Below, one piece after another: positions 9,851 through 18,240 of a stretch of 32,729 bases of DNA. The position numbers and the translations under genes are program-made. The stretch comes from Azoarcus sp. GTDB lineage: Bacteria; Pseudomonadota; Gammaproteobacteria; Burkholderiales; Rhodocyclaceae. The DNA is taken from positions 1 to 32,729 of the forward strand of contig DYFV01000063.1 in NCBI GenBank assembly GCA_020725025.1, read 5' to 3'. Under the pieces are notes generated by a model, which saw only the letters and a program-made list of their open reading frames with translations, did not search any database and was not told the origin of the DNA. Positions within the stretch are counted from its first letter, which is position 1. Each line of letters opens with the position of its first letter.

Positions 9851-10504
9851 ATGGATGCACGGGACGACATCCTCGGCCGGCTGAGGCGCAAGCTTGGCCG
9901 GGACGCGGAGAATCGTGCCGCGGCACTCGCCGACGTGGAGGCCGCCTTCGCCGCCCATGCCCAAGGTCCGCGGCCGGCGGTCGAGGCCGACCTCGCGGCG
10001 CGCTTCTGCCGCGAGGCCGAGCGGATGGCGAGCACGGTCGAGGTGGTGGCGGACTACCGCGGCGTACCCGCGGCGGTGGCGCGCTATCTCGCCGCGGCGG
10101 GATTGCCGTCGCGCGCCGTGGTGTGGCCGAAGCTCGCAACCCTCGAGTGGGCGGCGGCCGGGCTCGCCGTCGAAGCGCGGGCCGTGCGCGCCGACGACCC
10201 TGTCGGCATCACCGGCTGCTTCTGTGCCGTCGCCGAGACGGGCACCCTGATGACCTGTTCCGCCGCCGACAGCCCGGCAGCGACCAGCCTGCTGCCCGAG
10301 ACCCATGTCGCGGTGCTGCCCGTCTCGCGCATCGTCTCCGGCATGGAAGAGGCCTGGGCGCTGGCGCGCAGCGAACTGGGTGCGCTGCCCCGCGCGGTGA
10401 ACTTCATCTCGGGACCGTCGCGCACCGGCGACATCGAGATGACCATCGTGCTGGGTGCGCACGGACCGGCCCGCGTGCATGCGGTGCTGGTGCGAGAAGC
10501 ATGA
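9851..10504 (+). CDS. lutC: L-lactate utilisation protein LutC (LUD domain)
   Basis: This 217-residue protein is a stand-alone LUD-domain protein of the LutC/YkgG/LldG family, the third subunit of the L-lactate oxidation system. The C-terminal core (about residues 95-215) carries the family pattern GITGCFCAVAETGTLM, LPETHVAVLP and ISGPSRTGDIEMTIVLGAHGP. It has no Fe-S motif, as expected. The start ATG is preceded by GAGGAGG nine bases upstream, and the gap to the dehydrogenase stop is 13 bp, so it is the last gene of the operon. A terminator follows at 10609. Confidence 0.94.
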   Translation: MDARDDILGRLRRKLGRDAENRAAALADVEAAFAAHAQGPRPAVEADLAARFCREAERMASTVEVVADYRGVPAAVARYLAAAGLPSRAVVWPKLATLEWAAAGLAVEARAVRADDPVGITGCFCAVAETGTLMTCSAADSPAATSLLPETHVAVLPVSRIVSGMEEAWALARSELGALPRAVNFISGPSRTGDIEMTIVLGAHGPARVHAVLVREA

Positions 10505-10608
10505 GCGCGCGGAGTTTGCATCGATCCGCATGTCATGGCCGGTGCGCCGCCAGCCGTCCGGTTCTTGTGGCCACCCGGGGTGGCTGTCGTTATACTTCCC
10601 CGGCTCGT

Positions 10609-10634
10609 GCCCGGTCCTGCCGGGCCTTGTTTTT
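10609..10634 (+). terminator. Intrinsic terminator after the lut operon
   Basis: GCCCGG, loop TCCTG, CCGGGC is followed by CTTGTTTTT, the classic GC stem plus T-run. It lies 105 bp after the lutC stop and 64 bp before the Mrp operon. A TATACT hexamer at 10591-10596 lies before it, so a promoter there would place this hairpin in the Mrp leader; the simpler reading is the end of the lut transcript. Confidence 0.65.
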
Positions 10635-10697
10635 CCGGCGTCATGGCGGGTGCCGTCCCATGTCGTCACCGATCACGAAAAGAAGCCTGGATAGACC

Positions 10698-13556
10698 ATG
10701 AGCCTTACCCTGATCGTGATGCTGCCCTTCCTCGGGGCCGTTCTGCCCGCCCTGATGATCCGCGCGGGGCGCGACGCGTGCGCCATCGCCACGGGGTCGG
10801 TCACGCTGCTGGCCTTCGCGCTGCTCATGACCCACGTGCCCGCGGTCTTCCGTGGCGAGCTGGTGCAGGCGAGCTGGCAGTGGCTGCCCGCGCTCGGGCT
10901 CAACGCCAACTTCTTCCTCGACGGACTGGGGCTGCTCTTCGCCGGGCTGATCCTGGGCATCGGCCTGCTGATCATCATCTACGCCCGCTTCTACCTGTCG
11001 AAGTCGGACCCGATGGGGACCTTCTACAGCTACCTGCTGCTCTTCCAGGGCGCCATGGTGGGCATCGTGCTGTCCGACAACGTTCTGATGCTGCTGGTGT
11101 TCTGGGAACTCACCAGCCTGTCGTCCTTCCTCCTCATCGGCTACTGGAAGCATCTGCCCGAAGGGCGTCAGGGGGCGCGCATGGCGCTCACCATCACCGG
11201 CGCCGGTGGCCTCTCGATGATCGCGGGGATGCTGATCCTGGGCCACATCGCAGGCTCCTACGACCTCTCGGTGATCCTGCAGCAGGGCGAGGCGATCCGC
11301 TCCTCGCCGCTCTACCTGCCCGCGTTGCTCCTGATCCTGGGCGGCTGCTTCACCAAGTCGGCGCAGTTCCCCTTCCACTTCTGGCTGCCGCACGCCATGG
11401 CCGCGCCGACCCCGGTGTCGGCCTACCTGCACTCGGCCACCATGGTGAAGGCGGGCATCTTCCTCATGGCGCGCATGTGGCCGGTCCTCTCCGGCACCGA
11501 GGCCTGGTTCTACCTGGTGGCCACCACCGGGCTCGCCACCATGGTGATCGCGGCCTTCATCGCGCTCTTCAAGGACGACCTCAAGGGCTTGCTCGCCTTC
11601 TCGACAGTGAGCCACCTGGGGCTCGTCACCATGCTGCTGGGCTTCGGCACGCCGGTGGCGGCGATCGCCGCGGTGTTCCACATCATCAACCACGCCACCT
11701 TCAAGGCGGCGCTCTTCATGAGCGCGGGCATCGTCGACCACGAGGTGGGATCACGGGACATCAAGCACCTGGGCGGCCTGGCCTTGCTGATGCCGATCAC
11801 CGCCACCCTGGCGACCCTCGCAGCGGCCTCGATGGCAGGGATCCCGCTGCTGAACGGCTTCATCTCCAAGGAGATGATGCTGGAGGAGGCCGCCCACGCC
11901 GTGTGGGCTGGGCAGGGATGGGTGGTGCCGCTCTTCGCCACCCTGGGCGCGGTCTTTTCGGTGGCCTATTCCTTTCGCTACATCGTGCACGTCTTCTTCG
12001 GCCCCAAGCGCGACAGCTACCCCAACCATCCCCACGATCCGCCCGCCGGCATGTGGCTGCCGCCGGCCGTGCTGGTGGTGCTGGTGGTCGCCATCGGCCT
12101 CTTCCCGCATACCGTGGCAGGTCCGCTGGTCGCGGCGAGCGCCGGGGCGGTGACGGGCGGCGACCTGCCTGATTTCCACCTTTCCCTGTGGCACGGCTTC
12201 ACCCCCGCGCTGGGAATGTCGGCGGTGGCGGTGGTGGCCGGCCTGACGCTGCTGTGGCGTTACGCCGCCGCGCGCGGCGCCTGGGAGGCGGGGCCGCATC
12301 CGGAGGCGAAGGCCATGTTCCAGGCGAGCGTCGCGGCTGCGGTCGGGGCGAGCCACCGCCTGATCCACGGCCTGCACAACGGCTCGCTGCAGCGCTATCT
12401 GGCCTTCGCGCTGGTGACCATCCTGGCGGTGGGCTACACGGTCTTCCTCGCGAGCTCGCACGGAGCGGGGACGCGTCCGCTCCTGCCGGCGAATCCGGTC
12501 GCCGTCGTCGGCTGGCTCCTGCTCGTGGGGGCCTGCGGCGTGGTGATCGTCTTCCACCGCTGGCGTCTGCTGGCGCTCGTCACGGTAGGCGTGATCGGCC
12601 TCATCGTTTCGGTGGGCTTCATCTATCTGTCGGCGCCCGATCTGGCGCTCACGCAGATCTCGGTGGAGGTGGTCACGGTCATCCTGATGCTGCTCGCGTT
12701 GAACCTGCTGCCCAAGTCGACGCCGGTCGAGAGCAGCTTCGGCCGACGGCTGCGCGACGCGACGCTGGCCACCCTGGCGGGCTTGGGCGTGGGCGGGGCG
12801 GCCTGGGCAATGATGACCCGCGACTTCGAGACGCTGTCGGGCTACTACCTGGAGCACTCCGTGCCCGGCGGGGGCGGCAGCAACGTGGTCAACGTGATCC
12901 TGGTCGACTTCCGCGGCTTCGATACCTTCGGCGAGATTATCGTGCTGGGCATCGCGGCGCTCGCCATCTTCGCGCTGCTCGACGGGGCGCTGCGCGGCAC
13001 GGTGGCGCGCAAGCTCGACGCCTGGGTGCCCGATCAGCGGCGCTCGAGCGACCGCCACCCGATGATGCTGGTGGTGGCCACGCGCGTCATGCTGCCGCTC
13101 GCCCTGATGGTCGGCGCCTTCATCTTCCTGCGCGGCCACAACGTTCCCGGTGGTGGCTTCATCGCCGGCCTGGTAGTGGCGATCGCGCTCATCGTCCAGT
13201 ACATGGCGAGCGGCTTCGGTTGGGCGGCTCAGCGCATGCGGGTCGATTATCACGCGCTGATCGGCATCGGCGTGCTGGTTGCCGCGGCCACCGGCATCGG
13301 GGCATGGATCGTCGACCGCCCCTTCCTCACCAGCGCCTTCGGGCACTTCCACCTGCCGCTGGTGGGCGACATCGAACTGGCGAGTGCCATGGCCTTCGAC
13401 ACGGGGGTGTTCCTGACCGTGATCGGCGCGGTGATGCTGGCGCTCGCGAACCTGTCGCGCGTCGCGCGGCGCGCAGAGCACCGACCGGTCAACGAGGAGC
13501 CGATGGACGTCGATCCGTCCGAGCCCCGCGTGGCCGTGCAGACGGAGGAGGGCTGA
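10698..13556 (+). CDS. mrpA: Mrp-type Na+(K+)/H+ antiporter, fused subunits A and B
   Basis: This 952-residue membrane protein is the large subunit of the multisubunit Mrp/Mnh/Pha cation/proton antiporter. The N-terminal part (about 1-480) is NuoL-like, with the proton-path residues E137 in FWELTSLSSF and K220 in FTKSAQFPFHFWLPHAM. Further helices follow, and from about residue 789 there is an MrpB-like domain (ATRVMLPLALMVGAFIFLRGHNVPGGG written here in part: RGHNVPGGGFIAGL). Many bacteria encode MrpB as a separate gene; fusion as here is the pattern called group 2 or PhaAB-type. Subunits A and D together carry proton/cation exchange across the inner membrane. The start ATG follows a weak site. 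It opens a six-gene operon that ends at 16606. Confidence 0.95.
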   Translation: MSLTLIVMLPFLGAVLPALMIRAGRDACAIATGSVTLLAFALLMTHVPAVFRGELVQASWQWLPALGLNANFFLDGLGLLFAGLILGIGLLIIIYARFYLSKSDPMGTFYSYLLLFQGAMVGIVLSDNVLMLLVFWELTSLSSFLLIGYWKHLPEGRQGARMALTITGAGGLSMIAGMLILGHIAGSYDLSVILQQGEAIRSSPLYLPALLLILGGCFTKSAQFPFHFWLPHAMAAPTPVSAYLHSATMVKAGIFLMARMWPVLSGTEAWFYLVATTGLATMVIAAFIALFKDDLKGLLAFSTVSHLGLVTMLLGFGTPVAAIAAVFHIINHATFKAALFMSAGIVDHEVGSRDIKHLGGLALLMPITATLATLAAASMAGIPLLNGFISKEMMLEEAAHAVWAGQGWVVPLFATLGAVFSVAYSFRYIVHVFFGPKRDSYPNHPHDPPAGMWLPPAVLVVLVVAIGLFPHTVAGPLVAASAGAVTGGDLPDFHLSLWHGFTPALGMSAVAVVAGLTLLWRYAAARGAWEAGPHPEAKAMFQASVAAAVGASHRLIHGLHNGSLQRYLAFALVTILAVGYTVFLASSHGAGTRPLLPANPVAVVGWLLLVGACGVVIVFHRWRLLALVTVGVIGLIVSVGFIYLSAPDLALTQISVEVVTVILMLLALNLLPKSTPVESSFGRRLRDATLATLAGLGVGGAAWAMMTRDFETLSGYYLEHSVPGGGGSNVVNVILVDFRGFDTFGEIIVLGIAALAIFALLDGALRGTVARKLDAWVPDQRRSSDRHPMMLVVATRVMLPLALMVGAFIFLRGHNVPGGGFIAGLVVAIALIVQYMASGFGWAAQRMRVDYHALIGIGVLVAAATGIGAWIVDRPFLTSAFGHFHLPLVGDIELASAMAFDTGVFLTVIGAVMLALANLSRVARRAEHRPVNEEPMDVDPSEPRVAVQTEEG

Positions 13557-13557
13557 C

Positions 13558-13908
13558 ATGGAGTTTCTGGTGGCAAGCGCGGTGGGCCTATTGACGGCGG
13601 CGGGCGTGTATCTGCTGCTGCGGGCGCGGACCTTTCCGGTGGTGCTCGGCCTGGCGCTGCTCTCGTACGCGGTGAACGTCTTTCTTTTCTCCACGGGGCG
13701 CCTGGTGGTGAACCTGCCGCCGGTGATCAGCGACCTCTCCACCGGCTACACCGACCCCCTGCCGCAGGCGCTGGTGCTGACCGCCATCGTGATCTCCTTC
13801 GGGATGACCGCGCTCATCGTGGTGCTCGCCCTGCGCTCCTACCTCGAGAGCGGCACCGACCACGTGAGCATCGAGGCGGTCGATGGCGACGAACGGGAGC
13901 AGGCATGA
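13558..13908 (+). CDS. mrpC: Mrp antiporter subunit C (NuoK-like)
   Basis: This 116-residue protein with three predicted membrane helices is homologous to NuoK of complex I and is an essential small subunit of Mrp antiporters. Visible family features are the LLLRARTFPVVLGLALLSYAVN region, the NLPPVISDLSTGYTDPLPQALVLTAIVIS segment (broken here: DPLPQALVLTAIVIS), and a charged tail. The ATG starts one base after the subunit A stop, and its own stop overlaps the start of subunit D by four bases. Confidence 0.95.
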   Translation: MEFLVASAVGLLTAAGVYLLLRARTFPVVLGLALLSYAVNVFLFSTGRLVVNLPPVISDLSTGYTDPLPQALVLTAIVISFGMTALIVVLALRSYLESGTDHVSIEAVDGDEREQA

Positions 13909-15428
13909 GCCACTGGATCATCTTTCCCATCGTCCTGCCGGCCATCGCGGCGCCGCTCATCGCGCTGGCGATGCGCCACGACATCGTCCTCGCCCGGGTG
14001 TTCTCGGTGGCGGCCACGACCCTGCTGCTGGCGCTCGGCATCGGGCTCGTGAGCATGGCGAGCGGCGGCGAGATCCACACCTATGCGCTCGGCGACTGGC
14101 CGGCGCCGTTCGGCATCGTGCTCGTGCTCGACCGGCTTTCCGCGCTGATGCTGGTCCTCACCGCGGCCCTCGGGCTCGTCGTGCTCCTGTACGCGATCAA
14201 CGGCTGGGATACCCGTGGGCGCCACTTCCACTCGCTCTACCAGTTCCAGCTGATGGGCATCAACGGCGCCTTCCTGACCGGCGACTTCTTCAACCTGTTC
14301 GTGTTCTTCGAGGTCCTGCTGATCGCCTCCTACGGCCTGATGGTGCATGGCGGCGGCGCGGAGCGGGTGAAGGCGGGCGTGCAGTACGTGATCGTCAACC
14401 TCGCCGGCTCGACCCTGTTCCTGATCGCGGTGGGCATGATCTACAGCGTGACCGGTACGCTGAACATGGCCGATCTCGCCATCAAGGTGCCGCAGGTCGC
14501 ACCAGCCGATCAGGCGCTGCTCAAGACCGGAGCCGTCCTGCTGCTGCTGGTGTTCTCGATCAAGGCGGCGCTGGTGCCGCTGCATTTCTGGCTGCCCGGC
14601 ACTTACGCCAACGCGCCGGCGCCGGTGGCGGCCCTTTTCGCCATCATGACCAAGGTGGGCGCCTACTCCATCATCCGGCTCTACACGCTCGCCTTCGGCG
14701 AGGGCGCGGGCGAAGCCGCCTGGCTCGCGGCGCCCTGGCTCATGCCGGCCGCCCTCGTCACTCTGGTGCTGGGCATGGCCGGGGTACTCGCCGCGCGGGC
14801 ACTGTCGCAGATGGTGAGCTTCGCGGTCATCGGCTCGATGGGCACGCTCCTCATTGCGGTCGCGCTGTTCACCCCCCAGGCCATGTCGGCCGCGCTCTAC
14901 TACCTGATCCACTCGACGCTCGCCGCGGGCGCGCTCTTCCTTATCGTCGATCTCGTCGCCGACCGCCGGCCGGGGGCGGGCGACGCGCTCACCGTCGGAC
15001 CGCGCTTCGCGCAGGCGAGCCTGGTGGGCGGGCTGTTCTTCCTCGGCGCCATCGCCATGGCCGGGATGCCGCCGCTGTCCGGCTTCATCGGCAAGCTGCT
15101 GATCCTCGACAGCGCTCGCGGCGCGGTGAACGCGGCATGGATCTGGGGCCTGATCCTCGCCACCTCGCTGCTCGCCATCGTCGGTTTCTCCCGCGGGGGC
15201 AGCACCCTGTTCTGGAAGAGCTCGGCGCAGGCGGGGAGCTTCGACTCCTTCCAGGTAACCCGCCCCGCGCTCCCCATCGTCGCGACCGGGCTGCTGCTGG
15301 CGGGGTCGGTCCTGCTGACGGTGTTCGCCGGGCCGGTCAGCGGCTACCTCGACGGGGCTGCCGCTCAGCTCTTCATGCCGTCCAACTACGTCGATGCGGT
15401 GCTGGGCGCCGAAGGGGGGAACGAATGA
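13905..15428 (+). CDS. mrpD: Mrp antiporter subunit D (NuoN/NuoM-like)
   Basis: This 507-residue polytopic protein is the second large antiporter-like subunit. The conserved transport residues are E136 in the FFEVLLIASYGLM helix and K220 in SIKAALVPLHFWLPG, matching the positions seen in subunit A. About 14 hydrophobic segments are expected. Its start overlaps the subunit C stop (ATGA) and its stop overlaps the subunit E start by four bases, so stoichiometric translation is likely. In characterised systems, subunits A and D form the proton/cation paths. Confidence 0.96.
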   Translation: MSHWIIFPIVLPAIAAPLIALAMRHDIVLARVFSVAATTLLLALGIGLVSMASGGEIHTYALGDWPAPFGIVLVLDRLSALMLVLTAALGLVVLLYAINGWDTRGRHFHSLYQFQLMGINGAFLTGDFFNLFVFFEVLLIASYGLMVHGGGAERVKAGVQYVIVNLAGSTLFLIAVGMIYSVTGTLNMADLAIKVPQVAPADQALLKTGAVLLLLVFSIKAALVPLHFWLPGTYANAPAPVAALFAIMTKVGAYSIIRLYTLAFGEGAGEAAWLAAPWLMPAALVTLVLGMAGVLAARALSQMVSFAVIGSMGTLLIAVALFTPQAMSAALYYLIHSTLAAGALFLIVDLVADRRPGAGDALTVGPRFAQASLVGGLFFLGAIAMAGMPPLSGFIGKLLILDSARGAVNAAWIWGLILATSLLAIVGFSRGGSTLFWKSSAQAGSFDSFQVTRPALPIVATGLLLAGSVLLTVFAGPVSGYLDGAAAQLFMPSNYVDAVLGAEGGNE

Positions 15429-15943
15429 TTCCTCATGACGAGCAACGTCGCTCCAAGATCCGGTGGCTGCCGCACCCGCTGCTCACCCTCGTCCTCACGC
15501 TGGTGTGGATGCTGCTGCTGAACGATTTCTCCGTCGGCGGCTTCGTCCTGGGCTTCGTCTTAGGGATCGTCATTCCGCTCATCACGAGCCAGTTCTGGCC
15601 CGCGCGACCACGCATTCGCGCCTACGGACGCGCCTTCGTCTACGCGCTGATCGTGATCTGGGACATCGCGGTGGCGAACGTGCAGGTGGCGCGCCTCATC
15701 CTCTTCCGCCGGGCGGCGTCGCTCCACACCCGGTGGATCGTGATACCCCTCGAGCTGCGCAGCCCAGAGGCGATCACGGTGCTCGCTGGCACGATCACCA
15801 TGACCCCCGGTACGGTGAGCTGCGACCTGTCCGCCGACGGCCGGGCGCTGCTCGTGCATTGCCTGGATGCGCCCGATGCGGACGAGGCGGTCCGGCAGAT
15901 CAAGGACCGCTACGAGCGCCGCCTGAAGGAGATCTTCCCATGA
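15425..15943 (+). CDS. mrpE: Mrp antiporter subunit E
   Basis: This 172-residue protein has two or three N-terminal membrane helices (about residues 20-55 and 65-95) and a cytoplasmic domain with the MrpE pattern PLELRSPEAITVLAGTITMTPGT split over residues 110-135, followed by a charged C-terminus. MrpE is required for assembly or function of the antiporter. I chose ATG 15425, which overlaps the subunit D stop by four bases; GGGGGAACGA just before it is an acceptable ribosome binding site. Confidence 0.94.
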   Translation: MIPHDEQRRSKIRWLPHPLLTLVLTLVWMLLLNDFSVGGFVLGFVLGIVIPLITSQFWPARPRIRAYGRAFVYALIVIWDIAVANVQVARLILFRRAASLHTRWIVIPLELRSPEAITVLAGTITMTPGTVSCDLSADGRALLVHCLDAPDADEAVRQIKDRYERRLKEIFP

Positions 15944-16209
15944 TCCAGTACGCTCTCGCCTTCGCCTTCGCCGCCATCGGCCTGGCGCTGCTGATGAACC
16001 TGTGGCGCCTGTTCCGGGGGCCGACCATGACCGATCGGGTGCTCGCAGTGGACACCATGGTGATCAACGTCATCGCGCTCATCATCCTCTACGGCATCGA
16101 CCAGAGCACCACCATCTACTTCGAAGCCGCGCTGCTCTTCGCCATGTTCGGCTTCGTCTCCACCGTCGCCTACTGCAAGTTCCTGCTGCGCGGCGACGTC
16201 ATCGAGTGA
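15940..16209 (+). CDS. mrpF: Mrp antiporter subunit F
   Basis: This 89-residue protein with three membrane helices matches MrpF/PhaF. The family pattern RLFRGPTMTDRVLAVDT is present around residues 24-40, followed by a membrane helix and YCKFLLRGDVIE at the end. MrpF has been linked to cholate and Na+ resistance in Bacillus. The ATG overlaps the subunit E stop by four bases; the site GAAGGAGATCTTCCC is good. Confidence 0.94.
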   Translation: MIQYALAFAFAAIGLALLMNLWRLFRGPTMTDRVLAVDTMVINVIALIILYGIDQSTTIYFEAALLFAMFGFVSTVAYCKFLLRGDVIE

Positions 16210-16219
16210 GGCCCCTGCC

Positions 16220-16606
16220 ATGAGCCCGATGCACGAATTCTTCATCTCGCTGCTGATCGTGGTGGGCGCGGTGTTCGCCCTGATCGGCTCGTTCGGCCTC
16301 GTGAAGCTGCCGGATCTCATGAGCCGCCTGCACGCGCCCACCAAGGCGACTACCCTGGGCGTCGGCGGCGCGCTGGTCGCCTCGATGATCTATTTCCTCG
16401 CGCTCGAGGGTACTATCTCGATCCACGAGTTGCTGATCTCGCTGTTTCTCTTCCTCACCGCGCCGATCACCGCGAATTTCCTCGGCAAGGCGTACCTGCA
16501 TCACTACGTCGACCCGAAGACCGGCCTGCCGCCTACCCGGCGGAAGTACGGCTGGAGCACGTTCGATGCGCCGCCCGGGGAAGAGTCCGACGCCGATCAG
16601 ACCTGA
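16220..16606 (+). CDS. mrpG: Mrp antiporter subunit G
   Basis: This 128-residue protein with three helices matches MrpG/PhaG, including GSFGLVKLPDLMSRLHAPTK at about residues 22-42 and the FLFLTAPITANFLGKA helix, followed by a soluble tail of about 35 residues (PPTRRKYGWSTFDAPPG). It is the last gene of the antiporter operon, 10 bp after subunit F. Only 47 bp separate it from the next gene, with a short GC hairpin (CGGCC/GGCCG) but no T-run, so read-through into the pseudouridine synthase is possible. Confidence 0.94.
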   Translation: MSPMHEFFISLLIVVGAVFALIGSFGLVKLPDLMSRLHAPTKATTLGVGGALVASMIYFLALEGTISIHELLISLFLFLTAPITANFLGKAYLHHYVDPKTGLPPTRRKYGWSTFDAPPGEESDADQT

Positions 16607-16653
16607 TAGCGGCCTTGCGGCCGGCAGCATGATCCCTCTTTGGCCAGGCCGTA

Positions 16654-17901
16654 ATGAAAGCTTCCTCCAATGCCGGACGGACCGGCACAACCGACCCTGA
16701 CGCAACCGAGTCCGGGGCCGCCGAGAAGACCGCTCTCGAAGCCGTATCGCGATCGCCGCGCAAGCTGCTCGGCGTGAAGCCGGCGGGCGAGCGCGCGACC
16801 GACGAGGTGAAGAGGACGGGCCTGCGCGCCCGTTTCCTCACCGGATCGGAGCGCCTGCGTCCGCCCCCCGCAGCGCCGCGGCAGACTGCGCCCTCCGGGA
16901 CGCCGCGCCCCGGCGGCGCGCGTGCCAAGGGGCCGCGCGTCGAGGCTTCCCGATCCGAGGGGCCCCGCGGCAAGGATCCGCGCCCCGAACCGCGCGGCAA
17001 GCCCGCGCCCGATCGCCCGGCGTCGCCGCGTGCGGCCCGCCCGGTACGGAAGGACGGACCGGCAGCGGGAGCGTCTGCGAAGAAGCCGCGCAGTCCCGCG
17101 TCGCCGACCTCCCGCGCGCCGGGTGCGCAGGACAAGCGCCCATCGCCGCCCCCGAGACCCGCAGCGACGTCGGCCGAAGGCGTGCGCCTGTCCAAGGTGA
17201 TGGCCGAGCGCGGGCTGTGCTCGCGCCGGGAGGCCGACGCGATCATCGAGCGTGGCTGGGTGTTCGTGGACGGGCGGCGCGTGAGCGAGCTCGGCATCCG
17301 CATCGATCCGGGCGCCCAGATCACGCTCGCTCCCGAAGCCATGCTGCGCCAGGCCTCCCAGGTCACCATCCTGCTCCACAAGCCGGTCGGCTACGTGTCG
17401 GGGCAGCCCGAGCCGGGCTACGAGCCGGCGGTGTCGCTCATCGGCGGGGGCAACCAGTTCGACCGCGAGACGGCGCAGCGCTTTCACGCCTCCCACCTCA
17501 GGGGGCTCGCGCCGGCCGGCCGGCTCGACATCGACTCGACCGGGCTGCTCGTCCTGACCCAGGACGGGCGCATCGCGCGCCAGCTGATCGGCGACGATTC
17601 CAAGATCGACAAGGAGTACCTGGTGCGGGTGGAGGGCAGGCTCGACGCCGAGGGCCTCGCGCTGCTCAACCATGGGCTCGAGCTCGACGGGCGCAAGCTG
17701 CGGCCGGCCAAGGTGGAGTGGGTGAATGACGATCAGTTGCGCTTCGTGCTGCGCGAGGGGCGCAAGCGCCAGATCCGGCGCATGTGCGAGCTCGTCGGGC
17801 TGAAGGTGGTCGGGCTCAAGCGGGTGCGTATCGGCCGCGTGCGGCTGGGGGACCTCCCGCTCGGCCAGTGGCGCTTCCTGCGCGAGGACGAACGGTTCTG
17901 A
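16654..17901 (+). CDS. RluF-like 23S rRNA pseudouridine synthase with long disordered N-terminus
   Basis: This is a 415-residue RsuA/RluB/RluE/RluF-class pseudouridine synthase. An S4 RNA-binding domain covers about residues 177-235 (VRLSKVMAERGLCSRREAD), and the catalytic domain follows, with the nucleophile D292 in GRLDIDSTGLL and the motif GRKRQIRRMCELVG. The C-terminal LKRVRIGRVRLGDLPLGQWR stretch looks most like RluF, which modifies U2604 in E. coli 23S rRNA, although RluB cannot be excluded. The first 175 residues are Pro/Ala/Arg/Lys-rich low complexity. E. coli RluF is about 290 residues and lacks this. No strong ribosome binding site precedes ATG 16654, but no other in-frame ATG occurs before residue 171, so the extension is probably translated. 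It follows the Mrp operon by 47 bp. Confidence 0.9.
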   Translation: MKASSNAGRTGTTDPDATESGAAEKTALEAVSRSPRKLLGVKPAGERATDEVKRTGLRARFLTGSERLRPPPAAPRQTAPSGTPRPGGARAKGPRVEASRSEGPRGKDPRPEPRGKPAPDRPASPRAARPVRKDGPAAGASAKKPRSPASPTSRAPGAQDKRPSPPPRPAATSAEGVRLSKVMAERGLCSRREADAIIERGWVFVDGRRVSELGIRIDPGAQITLAPEAMLRQASQVTILLHKPVGYVSGQPEPGYEPAVSLIGGGNQFDRETAQRFHASHLRGLAPAGRLDIDSTGLLVLTQDGRIARQLIGDDSKIDKEYLVRVEGRLDAEGLALLNHGLELDGRKLRPAKVEWVNDDQLRFVLREGRKRQIRRMCELVGLKVVGLKRVRIGRVRLGDLPLGQWRFLREDERF

Positions 17902-17919
17902 CCCGGCCCCCCGGCCGCT

Positions 17920-18144
17920 TCACACGGCCACTGCTTCGGCGGTCCGGCGCGCGCTGCGCACGCGCCGGACCGGGAGACCCGCCACCTCGCTCACCCCGGA
18001 AACCTCCGTGAAATACCCCGCCATCGGGCACTCCCGCCCCGGCGGGCAACTGTGTTCGCGAGCGCACTCGCGCTGGGTCTCGTCGAGCAGCACCAGTTCC
18101 CGCACGATCTCGCAGCGACCGACGGGCGAGTCGAAGAAACACAT
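17920..18144 (-). CDS. Small Cys/His protein, unrecognised family
   Basis: This encodes a 74-residue protein beginning MCFFDSPVGRC. I do not recognise a named family. The core has two early cysteines (C2, C11) and a compact set C-x3-H-x-C-x5-C (CAREHSCPPGREC), then an aromatic-rich GYF and a basic C-terminus (VRRVRSARR). The Cys/His spacing suggests a metal or cluster site. A clear ribosome binding site (GGGGAG, six bases before ATG 18144) and a possible FNR-like box about 100 bp upstream support it being a real gene. It lies convergent with the pseudouridine synthase, 18 bp away, and upstream (5') of it is the glnS 3' end. It is too short for firm conservation arguments from this window alone. 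Confidence 0.7.
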   Translation of the reverse strand: MCFFDSPVGRCEIVRELVLLDETQRECAREHSCPPGRECPMAGYFTEVSGVSEVAGLPVRRVRSARRTAEAVAV

Positions 18145-18240
18145 GACGATCTCCCCAACGACGAAGTAGGGCGAATTACCTTGTCTCCGATTCCAATGTA
18201 GTAGCGGGCAGGCTGGGCCGCCGGAATATGTGGGCAAGGG

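Noticed and set aside
16607..16653. A short GC hairpin after mrpG as a terminator
   Set aside because: The stem is only about five pairs of self-complementary GGCC and has no T-run.
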